Positions 30,237 to 41,545 of a stretch of DNA of 64,000 nt are shown here, one piece after another. Below the pieces are notes generated by a model, which had not been told where the DNA came from, ran no database searches, and was given only the letters and a program-made list of their open reading frames with translations. The stretch lies in NCBI GenBank assembly GCA_003290165.1, contig QNQO01000798.1, forward strand, positions 124,001-188,000, written 5' to 3'. Source of the stretch: Berberis thunbergii. Taxonomy: Eukaryota; Streptophyta; Magnoliopsida; Ranunculales; Berberidaceae. Numbering within the stretch: position 1 is the first letter of the stretch; each line of letters begins with the position of its first letter. Made by a program: the position numbers and the translations under genes.

Positions 30237-31760
30237 TTTTTCTTTCTGATTACGCCCAAACAGTACACGCGGTCAATTGCAGTAAAGATTGGGGTGTCGA
30301 TCCCACAAGGAAAAGTGATCTACAAAACAAGGTCAAGGAAGAAAAAAAAAACTACGCGAAACTAAATGTAAGAAATTCTAAAAAATTTAAAATAAGAAAT
30401 TAAATTTAGTTTAATAAAAATCAAGCTTAGAAAAGCCACAAGGTTTCAAGAATCCCTCCTAGAATTCACGCTCCAACTAGTATCAATTCGTTATGATAAC
30501 TCAATTACGTGTTTCACATCCCAAACAACGTAATCGGAAGAATAGTTTTTAACGCATTAATATATCCTAATGTAAATGGGTTTTAGATTTTACTTTTTCT
30601 AGAAAGTACAAAGGTTGGTCATATGTGATATCCTAAATTTACGATATATCCGGAGACAATAACATAAAAAAGACGATCACATATAACTAACCGACCAGAA
30701 TCAATTGATTCTTAAAAATTCCACACATAAGAAAATCGTGACTAAACTTATATGGAGAAGAAAAAGACAACCACCGGAATAATAATCTACGAAGAAATTG
30801 ATGAAATCTTTGTCACTAAAATAACATAAATTCCTATATTAAATAAAAGTAAGAATCATAAACACCATTATTCATCGTGAAAGCATAAAACGAATCAAAT
30901 ACTAATTAAGTGTGTTACATCTAAGAGTTCATTTAAGTGTGTTACATCTAAGAGTTCATTTCTTCACCTTGCGTGGAGTTTAGTGACACATGGCGAAGGT
31001 GATGACATCAACATCGGTGTGGAGCTTCATCGGCATGGCAGCGTGTGGTGAATCAACGATGCATACCCTGCTGGACAGCGTCTTCACTGCTGTCCTGGAC
31101 AGCGTCGTCTTTGTTGTCCTGCGGCTTCGCTGCTGCTGTATTGCGTCCAGGCTGTTGCATTCCCTGCTGGACAGTAGCTCCTGTTGCTGGACAGTGTCAT
31201 GCGCCCTGCGTCCTGCACTGATCGTCCTCTCTGTTGCTGCTCCTTTGCTGTTCTCGGCTGCTTCTGCTGCGTTTTTGTATTCCACAGCCAAAATAACTCC
31301 TTATTTGTATTCTTTCTTATTATTTTATTGTCCAAGGAACCCTACTCCCTATTGGGCCCAAATTGGCAACCCTTATTGAGTCCAATTGAAACTCTTATTG
31401 GGTCCAATTGAAACTCCTTTTGTTAAACTGAAACTCCTTATTGGGCTCAATTTAAAACTCAATACCTAATTGTAAACAAAAGGGATCCTCCCTGTTGGTG
31501 GATTTCATTGTTTTAAATTCTATATCAATAATGGGTTTGGCTATGTTCATCCATATGACTTCGTTGTTCCACCAAAATTCAAAATTAAATTCTTTTATTT
31601 AATTTCTTTGGTTCTCTTAATCTTTGGCTTGAGTGTCTCCAGCTCCACTTCGTCAATTTGTCTATGAATCACCATTATTCGCCACGCTAACACACTTTTG
31701 TCATTTAAACTCCATATCCTACAAAAATACAAAAATAAAATAATTAAACTAAAATACACT
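30237..31760. other. Unassigned dispersed-repeat-like region
   Basis: The motif TTGGGGTGTCGATCCCACAA near 30288-30308 recurs in plant repeats, but I cannot assign an element class. A 27-bp tandem duplication (AAGTGTGTTACATCTAAGAG...) is at 30906-30960. A GC-richer patch with scattered CTGGACAG motifs (31065-31200) creates long ORFs on both strands. Phrases built on CCAATTGAAACTCTTATTGGG repeat at 31370-31450. No gene is supported. Confidence 0.35.
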
Positions 31761-32472
31761 ATTTGAAACCTAACAAATATATATTAGGAGGTCTATTATG
31801 TTATAATTATGTGAACATCACTCTCCACAATGCCAACTTTATTTCCCACACCACTACTTCTTTCCCACACTACCAATATAAACATCCACATGAATTAAAG
31901 AAAGAAACAATTTTCCTTCCCTCCCAATCAACTCAACACTCAATTTTCTCCCCTTAATTCGATTGCAATCCCTCCCAATCGACTTACCACACCACTCTCT
32001 CCCTCAAATTCGTTTGCCTTCCCTCCCAATCGACTGAACACTCCACTATATCACCCAAATTTGATTGCCTTCCCTCCCAATCAAATCGCTACCGCCACCT
32101 CTCTTTTTTCTCCATCAAGCACCACAACCACCTCGCCGCCTCTCTCCCTCTCTTATCCATCAAACATCACCACCACCTACCACTTTTTTTTCCCTTTCTT
32201 TTCCTCTCTCCCTTTCTTCTCCATCAAACACCACCACCATCCCGCCATCTCCCCCTCCTCTCACTCCACTTACGCTCCCAAAGGATTCATATTCCCTCCT
32301 AGTTCCACCCTTCCCAATTTGAAACAGAAGATAATAAATCTAACTGACAGAGTATAAACATTTCATGAAATGATAATATTTCATCTAAAATTTGGAACAA
32401 TAAACAATGACAGCATGAGAAACATTCAGATTAAACTTCAAACAATAGTAATTACGAAAATTCAGATTAAAC
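31761..32472. other. CT/CA-rich low-complexity sequence
   Basis: Loose tandem phrases such as TTCCCTCCCAATCGACT recur between 31915 and 32090, followed by CACCACCACC-rich sequence to 32330. The ORFs here are compositional artefacts. The stretch may be one arm of an old inverted-repeat element whose other arm would be the AG-rich sequence at 33830-34250. Confidence 0.35.
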
Positions 32473-33360
32473 ACCCCCACATTTTACGACAATCACTCAC
32501 ACTGTCCAGGATGGACAGAGTATACATTTTCACCTATTCGCATTAAACAATGCGAGTGGAAGTCTCACATTCGCATAGATTTGGGCGAACTTGAGACTCC
32601 CATTCGCATTGTACAATGTGTTTGGGTGAAAAAGTAGACTGTGTTTATTTTCTGGACAGTTTTGAGTGATTGTCATAAAATTGCCATAACTTGCTCATTT
32701 AAAAACATTTTCAAGTGATTCAAATTGTGTTCATTGGATAACTCAAACATTTTTTGTATTTTAATGAGCATGAGAATCGGTGTCGATTGAGCGTATCAAT
32801 TGGCCGAAAGTTAGGGACAATACCCTTTTTTTTAGTTTTGAGTGATTATCATAATTTCACCATACATTTCTCAAAGAGATCGATTCTAAAGGTAATAAAA
32901 ACACAAAAAAATGTAGTACTCTAATTTACCTAATAAACACAATTTGAATCAGTTGCAAATGTTTTGAAATAAGCAAGTTATGATAATTTTACTAAAGTCG
33001 CTCAAATCTGTCCAGTAAACAAAACAGGGTAGTGTCCCTGACTTTCGGCGAACTTATACGCTCGACTGAGACCTATTTTCAAGCTCATTAAAACATAAAA
33101 AAATGTAGTACTCTGAGTTATCTAGTGAACACAATTTGAATCACTTGAAAATGTTTTTAAAATGGGCAAGTTATGGCCATTTTACGACAATCACTCAAAA
33201 CTATCCAGAAAATAAACAGTCTATTTTTTCACCCAAGCGCATTGACAATGCGAATTGAAGTTTCAAACTCACCCGGCCCTATGCGAATCGGAGTCTCAAA
33301 TTTTCCCAAACCTATGCGAATGGGTGAAATCGCATTCTCTGTCCAATTTTTTTCCTTCAG
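32473..33360. repeat. Second foldback repeat related to 6980-8262
   Basis: The outer parts are inverted copies: ACTGTCCAGGATGGACAG near 32508 and the CACCTATTCGCATT region match, in complement, the region 33230-33350, with GACAATCACTCAAAACT near 33186. Motifs of the form TATGCGAATGGGAGTCTCAA recur in both arms. The centre carries the same unit as the larger foldback (ACATTTTCAAGTGATTCAAA near 32706 and CACTTGAAAATG near 33138). No coding sequence is seen. Confidence 0.65.
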
Positions 33361-33547
33361 ATTTTGAGTTTTGATGTTTTGTTTCATGTCGTTTTTGTTG
33401 AGGTTGCAAGGAGTTAGCCATGTTCAACTTCTTTGTCATTTGTCACTCACAAGCAATGTTTGTTGCATTGTAAATAAATTTGCAGACATGCATTTTGAGA
33501 CCGTGTGTGTTGGTGAAGAGATGAGGAACAATAAATTTTGGTCTCTG

Positions 33548-33675
33548 TACTTTTTTTTTAAAGACAAACAGGGTTTTTATAGGATCCCAGAACCCATGAA
33601 GATGTCGCAAGCTAGGTTTGAACCCATGACCTAGTGGTATCATCCGCCAAGCTCTAACCGTTGAACTATCATGCC
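33548..33675 (-). mobile_element. tRNA-derived SINE
   Basis: The minus strand from 33675 begins GGCATGATAGTTCAACGGTT, with an RNA polymerase III box A (AGTTCAACGGTTAGAGC), and has a box B, GGGTTCAAACC (33625-33615). Their spacing is tRNA-like. The cloverleaf is imperfect, and about 50 further bases end in a T-rich then A-rich tail (CTTTAAAAAAAAA, ending at 33549). That is the layout of a SINE rather than a tRNA gene. Target duplications are not clear. Confidence 0.6.
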
Positions 33676-33690
33676 ATTGGCAAGAAATTC

Positions 33691-34250
33691 GTCAGGCACA
33701 TTTGAAAGACACTTGTATGAATTAAAATCATGAATGAGCAAGAAATTTGAGGAATTGTCCAGATGGAATAACATGTTAAAGTTTCAATCCAAATTAACAA
33801 TCCCTTCTCTAGATGTGCATCAAATCAGGACTTGATGAGAAGAAGATGGAGGTTCCTATAGAGGAGGGCCAAAAGAGGAGAAGATAAGGGAATGAGAGAA
33901 AGAATGAGGGGGTTCTTCATGAGAAGAAGGGAGAAAAAGAAAAAAAGAAGAGGGGAGGAAAGAAAGAATGCGGACAAGGGGTTGTGCATGAGAAGAGAGG
34001 AGAATAAGAGGAAGAGAGTATATAAGATAATGAATGTGAGGAAAGGGTGGTGCGGCCAGTGGCAGGTGGGGCGGGTGGTGTTCTTCTAGACAAGAAGAGA
34101 AATAGGGGAAGAGAGGGAGAGAAAATAAGAGAAAGATGAGAGAAAAAAATACTTATTTAATTGTGTTGTAGTTCAGTAGATTAAAAAAATAGGTGGTGGT
34201 GTGGGATAGTACTTTTGGTGGTGTCAAACAGTGTTGGCCTTTACATAAAG
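33691..34250. other. AG-rich intergenic sequence
   Basis: GAGAAGAAGGGAGAAAAAG-type purine sequence dominates 33830-34150. The ORF 33892-34089 is Arg/Lys/Glu low complexity. No gene is supported. Confidence 0.4.
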
Positions 34251-36840
34251 GTCTCAAATGACCTACCATACAAACATTAAAGCTATTAAATTATGAAAGA
34301 CACGATGAGAACAAAGTTGTACTTAACTAGCACATTACCTATGATGTTGGCACTTTAAATACATTTTTTGCAGTTAATTATCATGTGGTGGACACCATCC
34401 CCACCATTGCCCTCAATCAGTTCCATAAAAAATCAACTTTTATGATGTAAACTATTTTCTTTTAGATGTAAGTCTATTTTACGATAAAATATTATTTTTT
34501 TATAGTCAAACTCTGTTAAAATTAAAATCGATTGAATGTTCGGGTTCTTTGTTTGAAAGTTCATTAAAATGTTTGTCCATTTCTTTAAAAATATTATACT
34601 TAAACATGAAAATATAAAAATACTTAAATGTTTTTAATAATAAAATACATATTATGAAATTTTAAGTGTTTGTATTAATCATTGGTTTTGTTGAGAGATC
34701 TTCAAAGTCGCATTTTAATGATATCAAGTTTACCAAAATCTGACAACAACGTATATAGTTACGATAATTTTCATTTTGAAAAAAAAAATAACATAACAAT
34801 TTCTCATTCCGCACATGTACATTCTACCAACTTTTTTTTTAATCATTTTACATGTTTTATATTTACAAACATGTCATCATAGGGAATGAATCTCAACCCT
34901 CAATAGATTTCCCAACTCTCAATCCTAACAATCTTTTATCTTCAATCCTTAGTTTGTCACAGTTAGCAATGAATAGTAAAACAACACTCTGAATTATTAT
35001 ATAAAATAGCATATCATCTGTGTCGTTGGCACTTCATTTTTTTTTTCAAATATTACGTACTGTACAACCCGCCACCATCCTCACTTTTGCCCGCAACCAG
35101 TTTTGAAGTGTTAGACTATTCTAAGTTAAAAATATATACTATAGCTTTAGGGTTAGACTCAATCAAAATTTGAATCAGTTGGGGAAAAAAATTTCAAACG
35201 CCGAGAGTGAGTTCTCCTTCAAACTTTAAATTCGCCAAAACATGAAGCTCAGGGTTTTAGTTTAAATGCACATTAAGATGTTTGTCTTATTTCATTGAAA
35301 AATATTGAAAATGACTTGAAATGCATTAGACATTTTAATAATATAATATATATTTTAAATTTTTAGCATTTGTATTGATCATTGGTTTTATTAGAAAGAT
35401 CTTAAAAAATGCATTCTACAGTTCACCAAAATTTGACAACCAAATAAATAATTATGACAATTTTTATTTTGAGAAAAATAAACAAAAAATTCATGTACAT
35501 TCCAACTTTTTCATAATTTTTCATTTTCTTTGCCTTCTAAATGTTTTATATTTAGAACTTATTTACAAACATGAGATTATAAGAAATGAATCTCAACATA
35601 TTTCTCAACTTTCAACCATAATCATCTTTTATCTCAAATCCTTATGAATATAGAAACTCTTAGCTGATTTGAAATATACTATTATAATACCCATGTCGTT
35701 GGTACTCCCATAAAATACATTTTTTTTAAAAAATTTTGCTAAATATCATGCCCTAAACATCCCCACCACCATCCCATTGTTTACATCAATCGATTTTGAA
35801 GTGCAAATATATTCTAAGGTAAAATATATACAATAGACTGTAAGGTTAGACTCACTCAAAGTTTGAATCAAGTGGGGAAAATTTTCAAACATGAAGAGTG
35901 AGTTTTCCCTAACTTTGAATTCGCCAAAACATGAAATTTAGAGTTTTTGTTTAAATTTACATTAAGATGCACGTCTCAATTTTTTTTCTGGTATGACATT
36001 CAAAAATACTAACGACATGAAATACATTAGAAGTTTTTAATAATAAAATATATATTTAAAAGTGTAATGTTTGTATTGATCATTAGTTTTCTTAGAATTC
36101 GAGTTCTTTGTTTGATTATGCCTTGAGAAACTCTTTTATTCCTCTGGGAAAATTTGAAAAAATATTATCAACGTGAAATGCAATAGACGTTTTTAATAAT
36201 AAAATACATATTTCTAAAATTTTAGCGTCTGATCGTTAGTTTTATTAGAAATATCTTCAAAAATGCATTTCAACGATACCAAGTTTACCAACATTTGACA
36301 ATTACATAGATAGTCATGTTAATTTTTATTCTGAAGAAAAAAAAAACACAATACTTTCTCTCTCTGCTACAAGTACATTTCACCAATTATTTTTCATTTT
36401 AATTGTCATTCTACATGTTTTATATTTACATACACGTCATTATAGAAAATGAATCTCAACCCTCAACACATTTCCCAGCTTTTAATCATAAGCATATTTT
36501 TTTCTCCAATCCTTAGTTTGTCCCGGTTAGTAATGAATAGTAAAATATCACTCTAAATTGTAATATATATAGCATATTACCTGTGCCGCTGGCATTCCAC
36601 ATATACTTTTTTGTTGCTAATTATCATGAATTGGACACCCTCACCACCATCCCCACCATTGCTCTCAATCAGTTCCATAAAAAATCATATTTTAGAATGT
36701 AAACTAATTTTTTAATATGCAAGTCTATTTTATGGTAAAATACTATTTTTTAAGTCAAACTCGGCTAAAATTAAAATCGATTGAATGTTCGGGGTCTTTG
36801 TTCATTAAAATGTCTGTCCATTTCTTTGGAAAATATTATA

Positions 36841-38990
36841 CTTTTTTTAAGGTAAAAAAATAAGATTTTATTGAAGGGGAAGACAAAAACACAGGAGATG
36901 GTATAATCCTAAAGGAAGGAAAGACCACAATAAAGAGTCCAAATACCAACTCCCCAAAAAGAAAAGAAAAAAAAAAAAAAAAAAAAAAAACAGCCAAAGC
37001 AGTCTGAAGCAAGCTCTCCCAAAATTCCCTAAAAAAAAGAGCTCCGAACAATTAAGCCCCACAAAAAACTATTAAAATACCTCGAGAACAATTAAGCCAC
37101 AATCAAACCGCAAGACGAAAAATAAACGAAAACTACAAACTTGCCACGAAATCGACGAAAAACCTCAACCCGAATAGAGAGCTTGCACCATATCCAAGGC
37201 TCGGTCTGCATCTAGACTGAGATCCATCCCTATCATATTGTTGATAGTTACGAAAGATGAAAGAACGTCATCATCATCGCTGCTAAGCTTTGATTCAACA
37301 CAATGTCTTCCTAAACCACTGAGATCACTGCCAAGATTGGCCCTTGAACACTCGCCTAAAATAATCTCAATGGGTTGATTGAGGCGGCATCAGTAGAATG
37401 TTGTTCGGTTAAAGAAGCTTCAAAACCTTGTGGAGCTCCCAAATGAATAGGCGTGAAAGAGCTTCCCTCAAGATGGTCATCAAAACCTAGCAAGAAAAAA
37501 ATATTGTTTTCGTGGATCGGCTCAGAAGTTACGTTTCGCTCCAATTCAACATTTGCATCCAATTGTTCCATCCGCCCCGATTTCACTTGCCTTTGTTTTA
37601 ACATGAGAGAATGCCTGGTTGGAAAGACTGAGAAATTGGCCCAAATGAGATATCGATCTCTTTGCGCCTTTGTGGCTTGTTTACGGGCCTTATTCTCTTG
37701 TTTTGCAAAATTGTTAAAGAGAGTGTCCAAATTGAAAATGTCATTCTCCCCTGCCTTGAGACACGAAATTGATGAGTAGTAGCTTTATGTTCCTGGACCC
37801 TGTCATCGCCTCTTTGTTCCAATCGAAGTCCCATTTCTGATACAACTTCCAATGAGTCAACACATCGTTCCAACTTAGATACCTGAGTCGAAGAGTTTAC
37901 AGGAAGACATTTCCTCTTATGTAACTAACTCGGTTGAAAAGTCGCGGCCACCGAGTTTTATTCGGGAAAGACCCGAGATCTGGGTTTCCAAACCTGCTGC
38001 TGCTGACTGCCAACCTTTTGTTTGGTATTAACAAACACAAGTATCGTGGATTGCCCACCATGCATCGCCACTGGTGACCAACAAATCTTGGATTCAATCG
38101 TCATCCTTGCCAAATAGACCCAATTAACTCCAACAAGATGTTCCACCTGAGAAAGAGGTACCCCAAGAACTCTGGAAAGGAAATCATGCGGAGAACCTGC
38201 CTAATATTAGCCAATTTCTCCGACTCCTTCCTGACAGCTGAGGATTTGGGATAACAGTATCAACTGCTTCTGATGCTTGATAGTTGCCCCATTCACCAGT
38301 TTGGCCAGAGTTAACCAGTTCTTGCCATCGATATCGGCTGGAACCCTCAAAGTTTTGGCTTTGGAGCGTCAGCCAACCATGATTGAGAGGAAAACACGAC
38401 CTTTGTTTGACTCATTCACCACCATCAGCCATAGATTCCTTTCTTTCCAACTGGCAGTGAAATTATGTTTGCTTGCTCTCACAGCTTTTTCGAGTTGTAA
38501 CCCTAACCAAACTTCAATATTAGATTCCAAAAAAAAAACCTTAGCCCAAAACCTCACACTTGATTCAAACAGGAAGAAACCAGCTATGGTCTTCATAGTC
38601 CCAAACTTCATCCATTCGATTTTAACCACTGATTCATTTCCATCTTCAATCTATCCACTGTCAAACAAGAACAAAAATTGCAGTAAAGAGTTTGAAAGGA
38701 ATACTTATGATTCAGCCCCTCAAAGGATCTGCAAAAAAACCATCGATAGATATGTCGCTCGACGGATCTACCTTAGACGATCAACCCTCTCCGGATCTAT
38801 CGGGACGGAACAACCCCTCGATGGATCCGCCCATCGATGAATCAGCCCTCGACGAAACATCCCTTCGCAGCCCCTTGACGGATCAACCCTTCGCTGGCCT
38901 TCGCACCCCTTATCAACTTGATCTTCCTTCCTTCCTTCAATATGTAGATTTTGGTATAGAGGCACCTACAATTTGATCAAAGAATTAAAA
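36841..38990 (-). mobile_element. LINE-like insertion without reverse transcriptase
   Basis: On the minus strand the element ends with CAATAAAATCTTATTTTTTT near 36852, a typical plant LINE 3' end with polyadenylation signal and tail, and a 24-base A-run on the plus strand at about 36967-36990 lies inside it. Coding pieces on the minus strand (38629-38369, 38146-37897, 37873-37356) include NLWLMVVNESNKGRVFLSI, a phrase from transposon-associated plant ORF1-type proteins, and a Gln/Lys-rich carboxyl part. There is no reverse transcriptase or endonuclease domain. It splits one unit of the AT-rich array. The 5' part (38735-38910) is GC-richer and repeats CGACGGATC/CGATGGATC motifs. Confidence 0.5.
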
Positions 38991-39544
38991 ATACTGACAT
39001 TTTTTAATAATAAAATACACATTTTGGAATTTTAAGTGTTTGTGTTGATTATTAGAATTCGAGTTATTGGTTTAAATATGCCTTGAGAAACCCTTTTCAT
39101 TCCTTAGAAAAATTGAAAAATACTAACGACGTGAATGCAATAGACGTTTTTAATAATAAAATACATATTTCTAAAATTTTAGCACTTGTATTGATCATTA
39201 GTTTGATTGGAAAGATCTTCAAAAATGCATTTCAACAATACGGAATTTACCAACATTTGACAATTACATAGGTAGTTATGGTAATTTCCATTCTGAAGAA
39301 AAAAAAACAATATTTTCTCTATCCGCCACATGTACATTCTACCAACTTTTTTCATTTTATTTCCCTTTTCACATGTTTTATATTTACAAACATGTCATCA
39401 TAGGAAATGAATCTCAACCCTCAACACATTTTTCAACTTTCAATCCTAATCATATTTTCTCTCCAATCATTAGTTTGTCATAGTCAATAATGAATAGTGA
39501 AATATCACTATGAATTATAATATAGACTGGAGTATTCCCCGTGT

Positions 39545-39960
39545 TGTTGACACGATAAAAATTTAATGTGATAAATAAAGTTTATTATACTTTAAATATA
39601 AAGATAAGTAAATATCAAAATGTTGGGTATGAGAATCGAACTCATGCACTTTTATGAGGGATTGATTGAAGGTAAGACATAAATGTTAACTTTAAGTCTC
39701 AACCATTAGATGAAACGAATCTCAACCGTACAATATGTTTATCTACAAACTTATCTCTTGGTGCTTTAAGTTTTATGTGATCCGTTAGATTCTTATATTT
39801 GGATAAATCTCAAACATGCACTCTTATTGGGGATTGATTGAAGGTAAAACATAAAGACTAACTTTAAGTCATAATCATTAGATGAAACTTATCTCCCGGT
39901 GCTTTAAGTTCTATGTGATTGGTAAATCTAAACCGTCTTTTTTCTCCAACCCCAAACACA
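39545..39960 (-). repeat. Possible tRNA-like SINE remnant in the AT-rich array
   Basis: The minus strand carries CTAATGGTTGAGACTTAAAG (39710-39691, box A-like) and GAGTTCGATTCTC (39643-39631, box B-like). A diverged second copy of part of it lies at 39815-39930. This insertion accounts for the extra length of its array unit. Box spacing is longer than in a normal tRNA, so the assignment is weak. Confidence 0.35.
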
Positions 39961-40720
39961 GTTCTGATTTGTAAGATAAATAGATAGCATATTACATGTG
40001 CCACTAACACTCCATGTATACTTTTTATTGCTAATTATCATGCATTGGACACCCTCACCACTATCCCCACCACTACCCTCAATCAATTCCATAAATAAAA
40101 AAAATCATATTTAGAATGTAAACTAAAAAAATTTTAGATGCAAGCCTATTTTATGGTAAAAATACTAATTTTTATGAGTCAAACTCGTTAAATTAGAATC
40201 GATTGAATATTCGGGATATTTCTTTGAATGTTCATTAAATTGTTCGTCCATTTTTAAAAAAAATAATATACTTAGGCATGAAAATATTAACAATAATTAC
40301 ATGTTTTAATAATAAAATACACATTTTAAAATTTGAAGTGTTTGTATTGATCATTGGTTTTGTTAGAAAGATCTTCGAAATTGCATTATAATGATACTAA
40401 GTTTACAAACTTCTGACAACTATGTAGATAGTTATTATATTTTTCATTTTAAAAAGGGAAAACATAATACTTTTTTTTCACCGCCACATGTACGTTCCAC
40501 CAACTTTTTCACAAATTTTTTTTATTTTTTTGCCTTTCTACATATTCTATGTTTACAAATATGTCATCATACGAAATGAATCTCAACCTTTGACACATTT
40601 CCCAATTTTCAATACTAGTCATATTTTATCTTAAATTATTAGTTTGTCCCAATCAGCAATGAATAGTAAAACACATCCCAATTTTCAATCCTAGCCATAT
40701 AAATTACTAAATTTTTACTT

Positions 40721-41146
40721 ATTTACGAGACATGTCATCGAGATGCTCTCTGAGAGTGATGATTTATTCATTTACAACCCATACAAATTGGAGGAATTCC
40801 ACTTGGCCATGGTGGGGCAGTATCATTCCACGGAGCATTGGCGTTATCCCAAAGCCTAAAATTATATTATATCCAACCCTATAAAGGAAAAAAACATAAA
40901 ATTAATTTGTTAAATATCTTAAACAATTAAATGTTAATTAATTGAAGAACAAAGTATAAATATAACTCCAAAAGCGGCAAATATCCAGAAATATGTTTGG
41001 TACCCACTCTACTAGCACACCCAAATTGACAATACAAGAACGCTAAAGTAATCACGCCCATACAAACGTCTCAACATCATCCATCTTCATCGGCAACTTC
41101 AAATATTCAATTTGAACCTTTGGACCAATCTTATCAACAAAGATAG
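40721..41146. other. Intergenic sequence, no gene seen
   Basis: AT-rich sequence after the array. No exon or element end is recognised. Confidence 0.4.
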
Positions 41147-41545
41147 TCATTCCAATGAGAAATAACAACCATAGCAACTTGGTTTTTTTTCCAGAGAACT
41201 AGTTGCTTTCGTTTTTCCAAAACAATTATCCTTAACAAACTTTATCTCCACAAAAGTAATTCTTTTGGACATGCTTATGTGCTTTTCCACTTTTAATGCC
41301 TGAATCATATATTTTTTTTTCACAATAACATGTTTATCAATGATCGGCAAATGAGTGACATGATGGACGTTGTCCAGGATAATCATCAACTCTCCAAAAA
41401 TAAAGTGAAAATTGTTAGTCTCAAGTTGCCAATGCTCCATGAAAGCACAAATAGTCAACTTATCGACATGATTCTTATAATAGTTGATCAAGGGACGTAA
41501 ACCACTTTTATATACGATTGTCCTTACTTCTTTTTCATATCTCAA
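41147..41545 (-). pseudogene. Plant mobile domain (PMD) protein fragment
   Basis: The frame reads ICAFMEHWQLETNNFHFIFG, then ELMIILDNVHHVTHLPIID. That is the start of the plant mobile domain found in MAIN/MAIL proteins and in transposon-encoded relatives: ...RWRPET.TFH...GE.T.TLEDV..L..LP. The fragment is 132 residues, while the domain normally spans about 350. It changes to unrelated Lys/Ser-rich sequence after about residue 90. It probably derives from a transposon-borne copy. No other PMD block is visible nearby. Confidence 0.65.

Larger units (their letters stand above)
34251..40720. repeat. Array of about five diverged 0.7-0.87 kb AT-rich units
   Basis: Anchors recur in the same order and orientation. 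ATGAATCTCAAC occurs near 34885, 35587, 36449, 39406 and 40577. TTGATCATTGGTTTT-like sequence occurs near 34677, 35376, 36075, 36230, 39193 and 40350. CCACCATCCCCACCATTG-like sequence occurs near 34400, 35085, 35765, 36645 and 40050. The spacing is about 700-870 bp once the insertions at 36841-38990 and about 39545-39960 are discounted. There is no coding potential. It may be a satellite-like array or a tandemly duplicated element. Confidence 0.7.

Noticed and set aside
30980..31411. Cys/Leu-rich and Gln/Ala-rich ORFs
   Set aside because: They overlap in three frames on both strands and arise from repeated CTGGACAG-type motifs; no family similarity.
33600..33675. A functional tRNA gene
   Set aside because: Acceptor and T stems do not pair properly and an A-tail follows, so a SINE is the better reading.
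38277..38976. Plus-strand ORFs of 187 and 94 residues
   Set aside because: They are opposite-strand shadows of the LINE-like coding pieces and the GC-rich repeat.
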